A stretch of DNA of 64,000 nt, from the NCBI RefSeq assembly GCF_000004825.1, contig NW_008805070.1:1-64000 (forward strand), given 5' to 3'. This DNA is from Heterostelium album PN500. Lineage: Eukaryota > Evosea > Eumycetozoa > Acytosteliales > Acytosteliaceae. The notes below the pieces were generated by a model. That model did not search any database. It was not told where the DNA came from and saw nothing but the letters and a program-made list of their open reading frames with translations. This document shows, piece by piece, positions 32,667 to 44,822 of the stretch (positions within the stretch are counted from its first letter, which is position 1; each line of letters begins with the position of its first letter). The translations under genes and the position numbers were made by a program.

Positions 32667-33179
32667 TCTAAATTTAAACAAAGTCTTTTACTAAAAAGCA
32701 AACTTTATTTTTAATGACGCAATCAATCATGCAAAAAAAAATCTTTTTTTTCGAACTGCTTTTGATCGATCACCACAGTAACGACTTGTCAAAAAAAACC
32801 CATCCCACACACTTAAACATTTTTTACATTTTTTTTCTTGAATTCACCCAATTTATAATGGGTTCATACGAAAATGTAACCTTGAAATATCAAAAAAATA
32901 GCAAAAAAGCCACCTTTAGATTTTTTATAATTTGATTTACTATTTTTTTGATTTTTACTAATTTAAACAACATGATCGATCTTTTCTTTTTTGTAAATCA
33001 ATCAACTTCAAATAAAATATTATAACATATCTAAATTATTTATTTATTTATTATTATTTATTTATTTTCAACTGTATTTTTATTTTTATTTTTAGATTTA
33101 TTTATTTATTTTTTGAAGTTACTAGTATAAAACAAAAAAGAAAACAAAAAACTTTTTTTTTTTTTAATATTAAAAACAA
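32667..33179. promoter_or_regulatory. upstream region of the G8-domain gene
   Basis: About 510 bases with long A and T runs and, just before the ATG at 33180, a 'tttttttttttt' tract followed by 'aatattaaaaacaa', a common dictyostelid promoter layout. An ORF at 32714-32935 is judged to be chance. Confidence 0.45.
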
Positions 33180-36100
33180 ATGAAGTTTGACACTTTATTT
33201 TATTTGACGAGTACCATTTTGGTACTATCAATGGTGGTATCGCTCAATTCCATAGTGGTATTGGCCGATTCACCATTGGGAGATGTAGAAGTAGGAGATA
33301 CCTTCTCTATGAAATCGGTGGAAGTCGAAACCACCTATAAATTCGAAAACGACGATTCACTCAAAGCACCAAAACTCAGTTTTTCACTCACCAGAGGTCA
33401 AGCTGAATTCAAAGATTTAGTTCACCAAGATCCAGGTACCACTAATTTCCGTATTGGTGTAAGATTATTTCTATTAAAAAAAACAAAATCAAACAAAATC
33501 ATTTATTTAAAAATATCTTTTTTTAATAGGCACCAACCGATGTAATTTCAAATGGTAGTAAATTATCATTCTCATTGTTCACTTTGATTTCATTTTTGTT
33601 GGTTAGCACTTTCGCTACAAAGAACAGAATGATTGTATTTTTAGCGATGTTGATTGGATTTTCCAGCTTTGTTTTTGCCATGAATATGACTGACTACAGT
33701 GTAACAGTTACTATTAGAGTACCATCTGGATATCTTTTCAAATCGATTTCATTGGAAACCTCTAGTGGTTCTCTCGATATGAGTGGTCTCCAAGCATCCA
33801 ACATCAATATCAATGCTTGTCATATGAAGGGTAATTTTTCAATTTTTACATCTTTTACTTTAATTATTTTTAACAAATTTAATTTATTTTTAATACCAAA
33901 ACTTAGCTTTCCCAATTAAATTTAATGGATTATCTGTTAGTACTTTAAATATTTGTTCTATCTCATCTGTTGATATGTATTCATTCCAAATGACCTCAAG
34001 TTCCAATGTTACCATTTCAACTGGTGATAAAGTTGATATTAGATTCATGGCAGGTTACACCGGAAAGTTGAATATTCAAACCAATAGTGGTGTCACTCCA
34101 TCTGTCAATGGAACATGTACTCTCAACTCTGATACCGTTAATGGTAAATTGGTTACAAAAGGTGCCTGTGGAACTTCCGATTCTACTCTATCTATCTCTG
34201 CTGATCTTGGTGTTAATATTTTCGCCATCCAAACTTGTCCTTTGAGTTCAACCTGGAGAGATCCACAACCATCTTCCGATGGTCCAGTCTCTCCAGCTAT
34301 CCCCACAGCTGCCAGCCCAGTAGTCTTCAATCTCCCATCGTATAACGATTGGACAATTACAGGTGATTGGTCTGAACCACTAATCTTCAGCCAATGTTCA
34401 GCCGGAGCAAAATCGAACGGAGTTGACGTTGGAGGTGCATTGAATGTTACAATCAACAGAGCATGGGGTCCTGATCAATACCAATTGGCTTCCATGAAAC
34501 AAAATTTCTATTTGCGTGCCGGTGAGAAGTATAATCTCCAAGTCGATCTACTCAGTACCGTTTCCAACCCTGCCAACTATTTATTCGGATTGCAAATCTG
34601 TGTATATGGATATTACAACAGCTCACGTGACAGAACTTGGATCGATCCAAAGCTTCCAAGTGAATGTGCCAACTTCCCTGGAACTGGTGCAGCCTTGGGT
34701 AACCCCAACACCTGGACATCTCACTCTCTCGACTATATCCCAACCAAAGATTTCCCAGTTTCTGTAGTTGGTATCAATCTCTTCTTGAACCAAACCAATA
34801 AGATCAACTCTGTATATTTCCGTAACATGAAATTTACAGTTGCTTCGAAACCAATTGTTAAACCCACTCTTCTCAACAAAGATTCGGAATTGGTAAATCT
34901 TAGAAAGCCAACCACCGGTCTTATGCCACAAGATCGTCTTACCTGTCCGCATCTCCAAAGTGGTTTGCTCCACTGGCATGATCCAGCCACCTGGAATGGA
35001 TCTGTTCCATCGCCATCCTCAGTTATCACACTCCCAGCTAATTCCAAAGTTCTCATCTCCTCATGTTCCATCGACCAAGATGCTGTCTACCAGAAAATTG
35101 TTATTCCAGCAAGCAGTGAATTAATTTTCTCTGATTCCAGCTACACTATGAACATTCACGATGTTGATGTCAAAGGAAAGCTAACAATGGGTTCTTCAAC
35201 TTGTCGTATGAATGGAAATATCGAAATTATTTTCCACGGACAGAAAACAACTTCCGACACCATCACCCAATATCTTGGAAGTAAAGGTATTGCTGTCTCC
35301 AGAGGTGGTTACATTAGTGTCCAAGGTAAACAATACTACAAAACTTGGTCGAGATTGGCAGCAACAGTCTATCCATATGAATCTATTATCTATCTCCAAG
35401 ACAATGTCAATTGGGAAGTCGGACAACGTGTTTTCATTACCACTTCCAAGTACGAAGATGAATTCGATCCACAAAACGAAGAGATGACTATTGCTGCAAT
35501 CAATGGAAACATCGTTCAATTCACCGAACCATTGCAATTCCTTCACTATGGTGGTCAAGAGTATCAAGCTGAAGTCGGTTTGATTTCACGTAGAATTATC
35601 TTCCGTGGTGCAGATGATTCCGATGCCCAACAATTTGGTGGACACGTCCTCACCATGTCGAACGGTCAATTCGCTGGAATCCAACTTACAAAGATGGGTC
35701 AACGTAATCTCAAGGGTCGTTATCCATTACATTTCCATTTGGCAGGTGTTGTAATCAATTCCTACATCTCTGATTGCTCCGTTGAAAAGTCATACTATCG
35801 TTGTTACACTGTTCATGGTACTCACCAGTTGGTAGTTGAACAAAACACCGCTTTCGACGCCACTGGACATTGCTATTATATCGAAGATGGTGTTGAAGAA
35901 AATAACACCATTGCCTACAATTTAGCAGCATATGTACATACCATTGGAAAACCAGCCGCTGGAAATTCACAACAAGGTGAACTATTCTATCAGAACAACG
36001 ATTTAACTCAACCTGCTGATAGTTCTGCTGGTTGTTACTACATTACAAACGCCTATAATCGTATTATTGGTAATGCTGCCAGTGGTGGTTGGGCATCCTA

Positions 36101-37745
36101 CTCATTCCCTAACCTTCCAAAACCAATTGGTAACTTTAAGAATATGACAAACTTTAGTCCGGAATCTAGAACAAGTAATTATTTTTAAATTAATGAACAA
36201 TTATATTATTACAATTTATTAACTATATTTATTATTTTATAGCTCTTGAATTCGATGGTAATTCAGCTCACTCTGCTGGATATTATTTCTGGTTTGGTTC
36301 ATGTATTTATTGTGGAGGTAAACTTTGGTATGAAAATCCAAATGTTGATTCTTTAACCTACAAATCCGGTAGACAAGACAGAGACACTCAAGATGTCAAT
36401 GGAAATCCAGTTTGGATGAGATGGACAAATATGAAAGTTTCACAATGTTCATCAGGTATTTATTTATCTTTTTTTAAATTTTATAAATTAAAAAAATTAT
36501 TAATATTTTTTTTTTAGGTGCAAATCACTGGGGTAATCAAATTGAAATCGATACCTATGAATCGCATGATAATAAGATCTCTGGTACTGTATTTGGTTCT
36601 GCTTGGATCAACAATGCAATTGTAAATGGTTTCTCTAACAATCCAGCTGATAATCGTATTGAATATTCAGATGTAATGGTAACTCGTCAAGGTATGTATT
36701 CATTTAAATATTTATATCATTTTATAAAATTATTAACATAAATTTGAAAAAATAATAATAATTAGGTTTCCAATTCTATGATACTGTTACACAAACAATT
36801 ATTACCAATATTAATTTCAGAAACTTTAAACATGATTCAAATGCTGCCAATCCAGAATCTGATAACAGTGTTATCGTTTCAATGACTCACTCTGATTTAT
36901 ACAAACCACAACAAATCTCTGCAACCAAAGGAATTACATTTACCAATGTCCAAAACACTCAACGTGTCGGTCATCAAATTCGTGAGACTGGATCAAGTAG
37001 ATATTTCAACTTTATCGATTGGGACGGATCCGTTTCAATGGTCTCATCTACACCAAAGATCGTTGGATCCAGTTTGAACTGGTGGAATTTCGATAGTTCC
37101 TGTAGATTCAATACCGATTGGGAGACATGGATCTGTGAACAAAACGGTCGTCAAGTTGGAAATATCCAAGTGGTCGCACCTGGTTTGATCTTTGATGACG
37201 GCAGCACTGAAGATACCTTTGTCAATGTTGGAAACTCTTCGTTGTTCGGACCAAATCTTCCACCAGGTCCACAAACAGCTTTCATCACCTCGAATGCCGG
37301 TATCACTGGTATCCTCGGAATGGGTTGGTATCTTAATTTCTACAATGGTGTGGCGCCACCCTCTTTCAGAGTGGATACACGTCAGGTTCCCTATGGACAA
37401 TACATTCTTTTGGCATTGACATACCCACCACAATCCACCTTTGTTATCAAAGCCGGTAACTCTTGGGACGATCAAAAATACTGGATCACATTGACCACTG
37501 CCAGTTCGCAATCTGGAGTTCTCAACGGTGATGGAACCAAATATTACTTTGACCCAACATCCAACAATCTCTTTATTAAGATTGTAAACAAACGTCTAAC
37601 CGATGACTCTCAGAAATTCACTCGTGGTGGTGTTAGCATCAGAGATTTGGATTGGGGATTCGGTTATTACATTACTGCTACCTGTCCTGTACAGACATGT
37701 GTTAGATCCGACACAACCGCCAAATATCCAACATGGGTAAATTAA
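33180..37745 (+). CDS. large secreted/membrane G8-domain protein
   Basis: Six exons (33180-33458, 33530-33830, 33907-36174, 36243-36455, 36518-36691, 36766-37745) give about 1,404 residues. A signal peptide starts the protein and a second hydrophobic segment lies near residues 105-145 ('FTLISFLLVSTFA', 'MIVFLAMLIGFSSFVFAM'). A G8 domain begins near residue 545 ('LHWHDPATWNGSVPSP') with its run of paired Gly and beta strands. A right-handed beta-helix-like region follows ('YPLHFHLAGVVINSYISDCS'), as in TMEM2/CEMIP and PKHD1L1. Family members act at the cell surface; CEMIP and TMEM2 bind or cut hyaluronan, but no such substrate is established for amoebae. The end at 'TWVN' may be an unspliced donor (gtaaat), so a further exon is possible. 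Confidence 0.8.
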
Positions 37746-37970
37746 TTTTTTATAATAAAATCAATTTATAAACAATTCACAGTTTAAAAAAAAAAACAAA
37801 TTAATTTAAAATAATACTAAAAGTTTTTTTTCAGTTTAAATATCTAGATAAAATTTTGTAAATCTATTATTTGTGAATGTTTAAAATTTGTGACACATTC
37901 TTTTTTTTTTTGATTCATTTATTTTATTTACATTAAATTTATTAAAATATATATATTTGATTAAATAAAA

Positions 37971-38459
37971 ATGTCTTTGTTAAAATTAAATTTTCAAACA
38001 TCAGCTAAAACTTATTGGAATCAAACATTTAGTGAAGATGCAACATTAAATGAAATGGTTAAACAATTGGAGGAAACAGGCAAATATCAACCAAATCAGA
38101 ATGAATATGTATTAATGTATGACGATCAAGTTCTCACAAACAGAGACCAAACATTAAAGGAACTCAGTGTAAAGAATGACGATCACTTTAACCTAGTCGA
38201 TAAAAAGCATTACAATAGCGATAAGGTTTTGAAACTTTTCGTTGAAAAATTAGACACACAAGATACACCAATCATTTTCGAAAATTTGAAACACTACCAA
38301 ACTATCCGATCTTTAATCAAAGAGATATCTGCTCTAATCAATGTAGATGCTTCAAAACTGGCAATTGTTTACTCTGGTAAAAGATTAAATGAATATAGGA
38401 CACTATCAAATTCGGCACTCTGTCAAGGTGAAACATTAAAATTATTAATTTTGAAATGA
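37971..38459 (+). CDS. protein with two tandem ubiquitin-like domains
   Basis: A single exon of 162 residues. Residues 1-77 and 83-162 both show a beta-grasp pattern: 'EYVLMYDDQVLTNRDQTLKE' in the first and 'LAIVYSGKRLNEYRTLSN' in the second, the latter matching the 'LIFAGKQLEDGRTLSDY' region of ubiquitin. There is no C-terminal Gly-Gly (the end is 'LKLLILK'), so it is unlikely to be conjugated and may instead dock to ubiquitin-binding proteins. Dictyostelid genomes have several such diverged tandem ubiquitin-like proteins. Confidence 0.75.
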   Translation: MSLLKLNFQTSAKTYWNQTFSEDATLNEMVKQLEETGKYQPNQNEYVLMYDDQVLTNRDQTLKELSVKNDDHFNLVDKKHYNSDKVLKLFVEKLDTQDTPIIFENLKHYQTIRSLIKEISALINVDASKLAIVYSGKRLNEYRTLSNSALCQGETLKLLILK

Positions 38460-38607
38460 ATTAATAAAAATAAATATCTATCATCTTCTAATTTTAATAA
38501 TTCTTTTACAGATTTTATTTTATTTAAATAAATATCACTAAAAACTTTGATATTATTGCAATATATATATTTATGATTTATCTCCATGTATAATAACAAA
38601 AACAATG

Positions 38608-38696
38608 GAAAACATAGTGAAGAAGCCTGTCCATTAAGAATGTTACATCGGACCTGGTTTGGTCAGATTCATATAGGGCTTCTCCACCATGTTTTC
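38608..38696 (-). ncRNA. candidate structured small RNA (20-bp stem hairpin)
   Basis: Arms 38608-38627 and 38677-38696 are inverted copies differing at two positions. On the plus strand these give A-C mismatches; on the minus strand both become G-U wobbles, so a minus-strand RNA folds into a continuous 20-bp stem. The 49-base loop contains a second hairpin (38647-38668: 7 bp plus one G-A, closed by 'tggttt'). The island is also richer in G+C than its surroundings. It could be a microRNA-like precursor, another small RNA or a tiny inverted-repeat element. Confidence 0.5.
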
Positions 38697-38926
38697 TACA
38701 TGCTAAAACTACTTTAATATTATTATGTAGATATATCTATTTGTGTAAAAAACTAATCACAAATAAACTAAAATAAAAATTTTCACAACTCACAACAAAA
38801 AGCTGTTTCGTTTTTTTTCCCTTTTTTCGTTTTTTTTTTTTTTTATTAATTTAATTTAATTATTTATAAACAATAAAGAAATAATTATTTATTTTATTCA
38901 TATATATATATTAAGGCTAATAGAAA

Positions 38927-39478
38927 ATGAAGATTTTAACACATAACATGATGGCTTGTACCAAGAGACAATGTGTCGGTAGAGGATTTCCATTGCTATT
39001 GGAGGTTAAAGATGTTTCGAAATTAGAACAAGAGTTTAACGTTGAATTTACAAAGAATATCTTTCCAAAGTTGGATTGGAAAGGTATTACAATGGTAGCT
39101 GCACAAGTAAGCAATCTAATTAGATTTGTGAAAGAAAAAAAACAAAGTAACATATCATTAATATAATATCTTTAGTTTAATTTAAATTTAGGTCCAATCA
39201 CAGAGAAATCAATTGAAGATGAAGAGTTTTTAAAGAATTTATATAATCTTTTATGTAATGTAAGTATATAACATGCTAATGATCATTATCACTATCAAAT
39301 AATTGATTTTAACACTCGACTACCTCTAATTCTACAACAATAGGTTAAAGTAATGACAGGTCAATTGACATGTCCAAATTGCCAACGTGTATATCCAATC
39401 GACCAAGGTATCCCAAATATGTTATTAAAAGAAGATGAAATTTATCAAGATATTCAACCTGAACAACAACAACAATAA
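38927..39478 (+). CDS. trmt112: TRM112 methyltransferase activator
   Basis: Three exons (38927-39146, 39192-39259, 39344-39478) give 140 residues. The start MKILTHNMM, Cys11 and Cys16, the 'CPNC' pair and '[12 protein letters not shown]' near the end match TRM112 in order and spacing; the four cysteines bind zinc. TRM112 is the obligate partner of several methyltransferases acting on tRNA (Trm9, Trm11), 18S rRNA (Bud23/WBSCR22) and release factor eRF1 (Mtq2/HEMK2). A short Gln run ends the protein. Confidence 0.92.
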
Positions 39479-39534
39479 TAATAATAATAAAGTTAATCTA
39501 ATATAATATAATATAAGTATGTTGCGAGTTTGGT

Positions 39535-40353
39535 TTATTGTTGTCGAGGTGTATTTGATGAATTAGAAGTTGTTGATGCTTGTGATTGATTAGATGATTG
39601 TTGTTGTTGTTGTTGTTGTGATACTATTGCACCTGGTACTTCAAGTTGACCACCTGATCGTCTTGCAATACGATCGGTACGTTCGTTTGGTGCGATCTCT
39701 CTGAATGGTGACAATGACTTTAGGTATTCTGTAGCGGTCTGTTGCTCGGGTCTTGAAACTTCCTCTACCAGTCGGTTGTAAAGTGAGGTATCGATCGGTG
39801 ACAGTTTCAAGTTGTTCTTGTTGATGAGATCGGTCAACTCTTTGGCTTTGGCTAGTTGTGAGCCGGGTGCCCCGGGTGCGGGGTTCTTTGCTATGAAAGC
39901 ACGGTACACCAGATGACCGGTTCCCGCAATGACACTACCGGCAAATGCACCTACGGGCGCCTGTCTCATTCCTCCGAGAAGACCAGAGGTGATACCGCAC
40001 GACACTGCACCGCTCGCCAACGCGTTGGAGATGCCCGGAATGAACATACGATGATCCAAAAAGTAAGAGGTTGCCTGATAGGATGTTCCAATGAATGTCA
40101 TATTGATCACCGATTTCAACAGTGAAGAGACACGATCTGTGTTCTTAAAGAACACTGGTATCGCCAGACCCATAGCAACGCCCGTTACCAAACCAAACTT
40201 TGCACCTTTCCATGTGTAGTCTCCTATTGTTTCATGCTGAGGATGTAATATCTCAAACACTCTATCCATTGCTTTCTTTTGTGTAATAGTAATATTATTA
40301 CCATTATTATTATTATTATTGGTGTTATTATTTATATTGTTATCACTCGACAT
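39535..40353 (-). CDS. Tim17/22/23-like small-membrane-segment protein
   Basis: A single-exon protein of 272 residues with an Asn-rich start and a Gln/Ser-rich end. The middle (about residues 45-155) has several short glycine-rich hydrophobic segments ('GLVTGVAMGLAIPVFF', 'ALASGAVSCGITSGLLGG', 'VGAFAGSVIAGTGHLVY') like the four-helix Tim17/Tim22/Tim23/PMP24 superfamily of mitochondrial and peroxisomal membrane proteins. The exact branch is not clear. It could be a mitochondrial translocase-related protein or a dictyostelid-specific member. It converges with trmt112, 56 bases away. Confidence 0.6.
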   Translation of the reverse strand: MSSDNNINNNTNNNNNNGNNITITQKKAMDRVFEILHPQHETIGDYTWKGAKFGLVTGVAMGLAIPVFFKNTDRVSSLLKSVINMTFIGTSYQATSYFLDHRMFIPGISNALASGAVSCGITSGLLGGMRQAPVGAFAGSVIAGTGHLVYRAFIAKNPAPGAPGSQLAKAKELTDLINKNNLKLSPIDTSLYNRLVEEVSRPEQQTATEYLKSLSPFREIAPNERTDRIARRSGGQLEVPGAIVSQQQQQQQSSNQSQASTTSNSSNTPRQQ

Positions 40354-40564
40354 TTTTATAGATTATGATAAATCATTTAATTTAATTTAATTTATTTTCA
40401 AAAGAAAAATGATGTTAACTTTTTTTTTTTTTGTTTTTTTTAATTAAAGCTTTGATCTTACATTTATAATATCATAAGGGTAAAAACAAACAATTAAACT
40501 AAAGACAATTTTAAATTAATTTGATCATCAAATCAATATTGTAATTATTTTTAATATTGAATTT

Positions 40565-40595
<31 letters not shown>

Positions 40596-41083
40596 CATAA
40601 ATATTACTTATATATATATTATTCTTTTATTTATTTAAAGGTTTGAATCACATCACCCTAAATTTGTATATATTTAAATATAAAACAATTATCTATGAAC
40701 AAATAAATTCAAAAAATCAAAAAAATCAAATAAAATTTCTAACAGCAAAAAAATTTGAATTTTTTTGTTCTTTTTTTTTTTAATAAAACAAACTTCTTTT
40801 GATCGATAGCATTTTTTCAATATTTAAATAATAGTAAAGTAATATTACTTTGTTTTCTTTTGTTATTTTACATTTACTTTATTTAAAAGTAAAAAAAGTA
40901 ATATTATTATTTTATTTTATAAGATCAAATCCAAAACCACTCAAAGTAAAAAAAACAAAAAATTAAAAACTTAATAGACAGAGTTTAAAAGTTAAAAGTT
41001 TAAAAAAGTTAATATCTGTAGAGTAGAATAGAATAGTATAGGAGGGTGACCAACTAATATTATAACAAGGAGATAAGCAAGTA
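40354..41083. promoter_or_regulatory. shared upstream region of Tim17-like gene and taf8
   Basis: About 730 bases between divergent genes, with A tracts near 40564-40589, T tracts and an 'aaagtaatattac'-type motif repeated near 40835 and 40885. Both promoters must be here. No defined element is assigned. Confidence 0.45.
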
Positions 41084-42566
41084 ATGAGTGATGCATATGC
41101 TAGAGCACTCTGTAGGGTAGTAGTTGCCCAAATTACAAGAGGATACAGATTCTCTGCGATCAGTCAGTCTGCATGTGAAGCATTGACAGATATCATTGGA
41201 TTATGTATGTTGTTAAACCTGTTATATTACAATTACATATTATATAAATATGTCTGTTTACTTATATACTTTTATTTAAATATATATATATTAAAGATGT
41301 TGAGGAAATAGGTAGTAGAGCACATCAGTATTGTGAATTGGCAAGTAGAACAGAATGTAACTTTCACGATGTTCACGAGGCATTCTTGGATATGTCGATC
41401 GATATGAATGAGCTACACAAGTTTTTGATACAGGCAGAGGAGATCCCCTTTGCAAGAACCATTCCCCCATTCCCACTGTCAGCACAAAAGATAACCGAGG
41501 CTCAACAGCAACAACAACAAAAACAACTAACAACCACTATAAATAATATAAATACATCAACATCATCAACAACATCAAATTTAAATAACAATAATAACAA
41601 TAACAATAATAATAAAGAAGAAAATGAACAATCATCTTCATCTACAACAACAACAACAACAAATAACAATAGTAATAACAATAGCCAAACAAATACACAA
41701 CAACAAACCTCAACCCAACAACAAGAATTACCACCACATATTCCATCATTTTTACCGAGTTTCCCTGATAAACATACTTACGCAAAGACACCTGTAAGTA
41801 AACTGATGTTATAAAAGTTAATTGAATCATATTAATTAACTTGATATTAATATTATTATTATAGCTGTTTGGGGAGGTTGTAACAGATTCACATACATTA
41901 AAGAAAACAAAGAGTAAACAAAAGAGAAAGATAGAACAGACGTTAACTAAATTATCGACTATTACAACACCCCAACCTATCACATCGTATGATATGAAAG
42001 ATCAACCTCGACAATCAAGTAGAAAGTCAAAGAAAGATAGAAATGGGCATCACAGAAGCGATAGAAATAGAGATAGAGATAGAGAAAGAGAAAGAGATAC
42101 CAATGGAAATACTAATGGTAATGGTAATGGTAATGGAACAACTGGTGATGAAGTTATAATGGATGATATAAATAATAATAATAATAATAATAACCAAAAT
42201 GGAAATAATGTAGCAAAAGAAGATGAACAACAACAACAACAACAACAACAACAAATTAATACACCGACACCATTACATGATATAAATACATCGTTTTACA
42301 TTAAACACGATGACGATTTGAAAAAGATTGAAGACGTTCCCACTAGAAGAGCTCTGCTATCGGAGGAAGACAATGAACGTGTCAAGAAGAAACTAAAGTG
42401 TGAGAGAATCCTTTCGATGACTCACGAGAATACTTCATCTTCGCTCAACTCTGCCGCTAATTCATCTTTGGCCGCCGGTAACATCAACGATGAAGACCAA
42501 AAAGAAAACAGTAAACAGAACAGCAGTAATTCAAAGGATATCATATTAGAAAGAGAAAAGATATAA
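41084..42566 (+). CDS. taf8: TFIID subunit TAF8
   Basis: Three exons (41084-41204, 41297-41793, 41865-42566) give 439 residues. Residues 1-80 are a histone-fold (bromo-associated) domain ('ALCRVVVAQITRGYRFSAIS', 'YCELASRTECNFHDVHEAF'). The proline-rich TAF8 signature follows ('HIPSFLPSFPDKHTYAKTP'), separated by long Gln and Asn/Thr runs. TAF8 pairs with TAF10 in TFIID and helps assemble the complex. The C-terminal half is low-complexity with a basic patch. Splice phases are clean. Confidence 0.9.
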
Positions 42567-42732
42567 TAGAGTATAGTATATTTAGAAATAAATAATCACA
42601 ATGAATCAATGAAATATTATAATATATAATAAATAAAAAACCTATAACATAATATTTTTATATTTATAAATATTATATAATTAATAACAACAACAATATA
42701 TGTTACTAGATATTTATATTTTATTATTATTA

Positions 42733-44223
42733 CTATGACATATCTTCTCTCCAGATACAAGTTGGTGGAAGACATCCAAATTCCTCTACCCATGTATCTT
42801 TTACTGATTGCTGAATTCTAGCTAATGATTTATAGTGTGATTCTTTGTCTGATGTGATCGTCAGAGAACTGAATACCATTGCCATCACTTGATCTAGTAT
42901 ATTCATAGTTGGTTTCGGTGGAATCAAGTCAGTGTCTTGATTCATCTTTTCAATATCGTCATTATCTTTCTTTTCTTGATCTATTTCCTCTTGCCCTTCA
43001 TCATCTTCATATTGATCATCATCGTAATCAATATCATTATTACTATTACTATTAATGCTATTATCGATTTTTTTATTATTCTTTATTTCATCATCACCTT
43101 CATTATCTGCTTCATCTATATACTCTTCACTTTCATGATAACTCTGTTGACCATCTTCATCATCATCTTCTTCTTCTTGCTCTTCTCTTTCTTGCCTACT
43201 ATTCTTATCATTTACATTAGTATTCTTTATATCCTCTATTTCATCTTCTTCATAATCTTCATCTTCATTATTATCATAACTATATTCTTCTTCACCATTA
43301 TCTTCTTCTTCACCTTGTTGTTGATTATTATTACTATTACTGTTATTATTATCAAATATTCTTTTATCATTTAAATCTATTCCTTCAGTTATATTAATAG
43401 ATTGTTGTAGTTTGTCGATTATACGCTTGGTGATTTCTTTTTCATGTTTCTTGTAGAGTGCTCTTTCATAACGTTTGATCTCTTCTTGTGCTTCGATGTC
43501 TTCCTCCTCGAGTAGCAGCTTGGCGGTCGGACCGAGAATCTGCTGTTCCATGGCCATGAACTCCAATGCCAGTGCCATCTGATGTTTGTAGGTGATCGAC
43601 TTGTTGCACTTGGCAATATATACACACTTTAGGATATCGACACTCTTCCACTCGGTACGCTCCTTGATCTTTCGCCACATCTCGCTCACCAAAAAGTCAC
43701 CCACCACCATCGGGTACGTCAGCATCGAGAAGAAGTCACCGTTTGACTGCTGCTCCAACTGTTTGATATCGTCACGCCACCGCTTGTTCGTCGAGTGAAA
43801 TGCCAATCCTCGTTGCCAGAGATCCTCGGTGACTCTGGTGAACGATTCATTCGATTCGTTGATCTTCTTCACCAGAACATCAAACAATCGTTCACCGGAC
43901 AACTTGTTCTCTTCGTTGTTCCAACAGACATGACCATCAGTAAACTTTGTAAAATTAACCAATATAATTGGTTCTTCTATATCTACTTCTTCTTCCTTTT
44001 TAATTTGTTGTTTTTGTTGTTGTATCTGTTGTTTACTTGATGATGACGACGTCGCCGATTCATTCAATCTTTGTTTCTTCTTCTCTTCTTTTATCTTTAA
44101 TAGCTTTGTTCTATTGACCAAAATATCCATAGATTCATCTATGTATTTATTTATTTGATCTTCATTATCGTCTGCATCCCAAGCAACAGGTACATCCAAA
44201 ATCTTATCTATCTGATCGCTCAT
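42733..44223 (-). CDS. acidic protein of unknown function
   Basis: A single exon of 496 residues. A helical first half (residues about 95-285) has 'VNFTKFTDGHVCWNNEENK', 'MVVGDFLVSEMWRKIKERTE' and several charged helices. The second half is an extreme Asp/Glu/Asn-rich region (about 300-440), followed by a short helical end finishing in 'PTCIWREDMS'. The acidic tract suggests a nuclear or histone/RNP-associated protein, but that is inference. I do not recognise the ordered domain. It converges with taf8. Confidence 0.7.
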   Translation of the reverse strand: MSDQIDKILDVPVAWDADDNEDQINKYIDESMDILVNRTKLLKIKEEKKKQRLNESATSSSSSKQQIQQQKQQIKKEEEVDIEEPIILVNFTKFTDGHVCWNNEENKLSGERLFDVLVKKINESNESFTRVTEDLWQRGLAFHSTNKRWRDDIKQLEQQSNGDFFSMLTYPMVVGDFLVSEMWRKIKERTEWKSVDILKCVYIAKCNKSITYKHQMALALEFMAMEQQILGPTAKLLLEEEDIEAQEEIKRYERALYKKHEKEITKRIIDKLQQSINITEGIDLNDKRIFDNNNSNSNNNQQQGEEEDNGEEEYSYDNNEDEDYEEDEIEDIKNTNVNDKNSRQEREEQEEEDDDEDGQQSYHESEEYIDEADNEGDDEIKNNKKIDNSINSNSNNDIDYDDDQYEDDEGQEEIDQEKKDNDDIEKMNQDTDLIPPKPTMNILDQVMAMVFSSLTITSDKESHYKSLARIQQSVKDTWVEEFGCLPPTCIWREDMS

Positions 44224-44822
44224 TGTTGTTTAACTCGTAAAAACATCGCACAAATTTTTAATTAAATGAACTTAAAAAAAAAAAAAACAAATAAAATGAA
44301 AATGAAGAATATAACAAAATGGTTTTCAAAATAATTGTAAAGATCATACTTCATTTACTTTTTTTATTTAAGAAAATACTTTATTGATTTTTATTTTTTA
44401 TAATCATTAGATACTTTTAATTTTAATTTACACAGTTATCTTTATAAATTATTTGGAAGTTTTTTTTTGAAAGTTTCTAAAGTATGTTAAGAAAAAATAA
44501 AAACATTTTAAAAGTAAATCATTATTAAAAAATAAAATTTGATTAACTTCAAGTTTGAAAAAGATATATCAAAAAATTTGTTCCTAACCATTTCCTAAGT
44601 TTTTATATCGAACATTATATATAAAATATAGGGAAATCGGTGCTAAGATTCGTTAGAAACGCCTAATTGGGAATCCCCTACATATGTGTCCAACATTCAA
44701 ATTTTTATTCAAATTTTTTATTTAATATACCATACTAAAATTTAATTAATTAAAGAAACAACCTCGAAGAACCTGTTCTTGGAAGAGATCAGGTACAACG
44801 AAATATAATTTAATAATTTTTA
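44224..44822. other. intergenic stretch, nothing recognised
   Basis: About 600 A+T-rich bases. A patch around 44630-44690 is richer in G+C ('cctaattgggaatcccctac') but does not fold into a tRNA or another RNA I recognise. It must contain the promoter of the acidic-protein gene. Confidence 0.4.

Noticed and set aside
32714-32935. Plus-strand ORF of 73 codons before the G8 gene
   Set aside because: Phe/Lys/Ile-rich translation of homopolymers; no coding character.
42027-42254. Minus-strand Ile/Leu/Ser-rich ORF
   Set aside because: Antisense of Asn, Gln and Arg/Asp codon runs in taf8.
42937-43374. Plus-strand ORF of 145 codons, almost all Ile/Phe
   Set aside because: Antisense of the Asp/Glu/Asn tract of the acidic protein; it looks like a membrane protein only by composition.
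44640-44800. Possible tRNA or small RNA in a G+C patch
   Set aside because: No cloverleaf, no T-loop sequence and no box A/B could be found.
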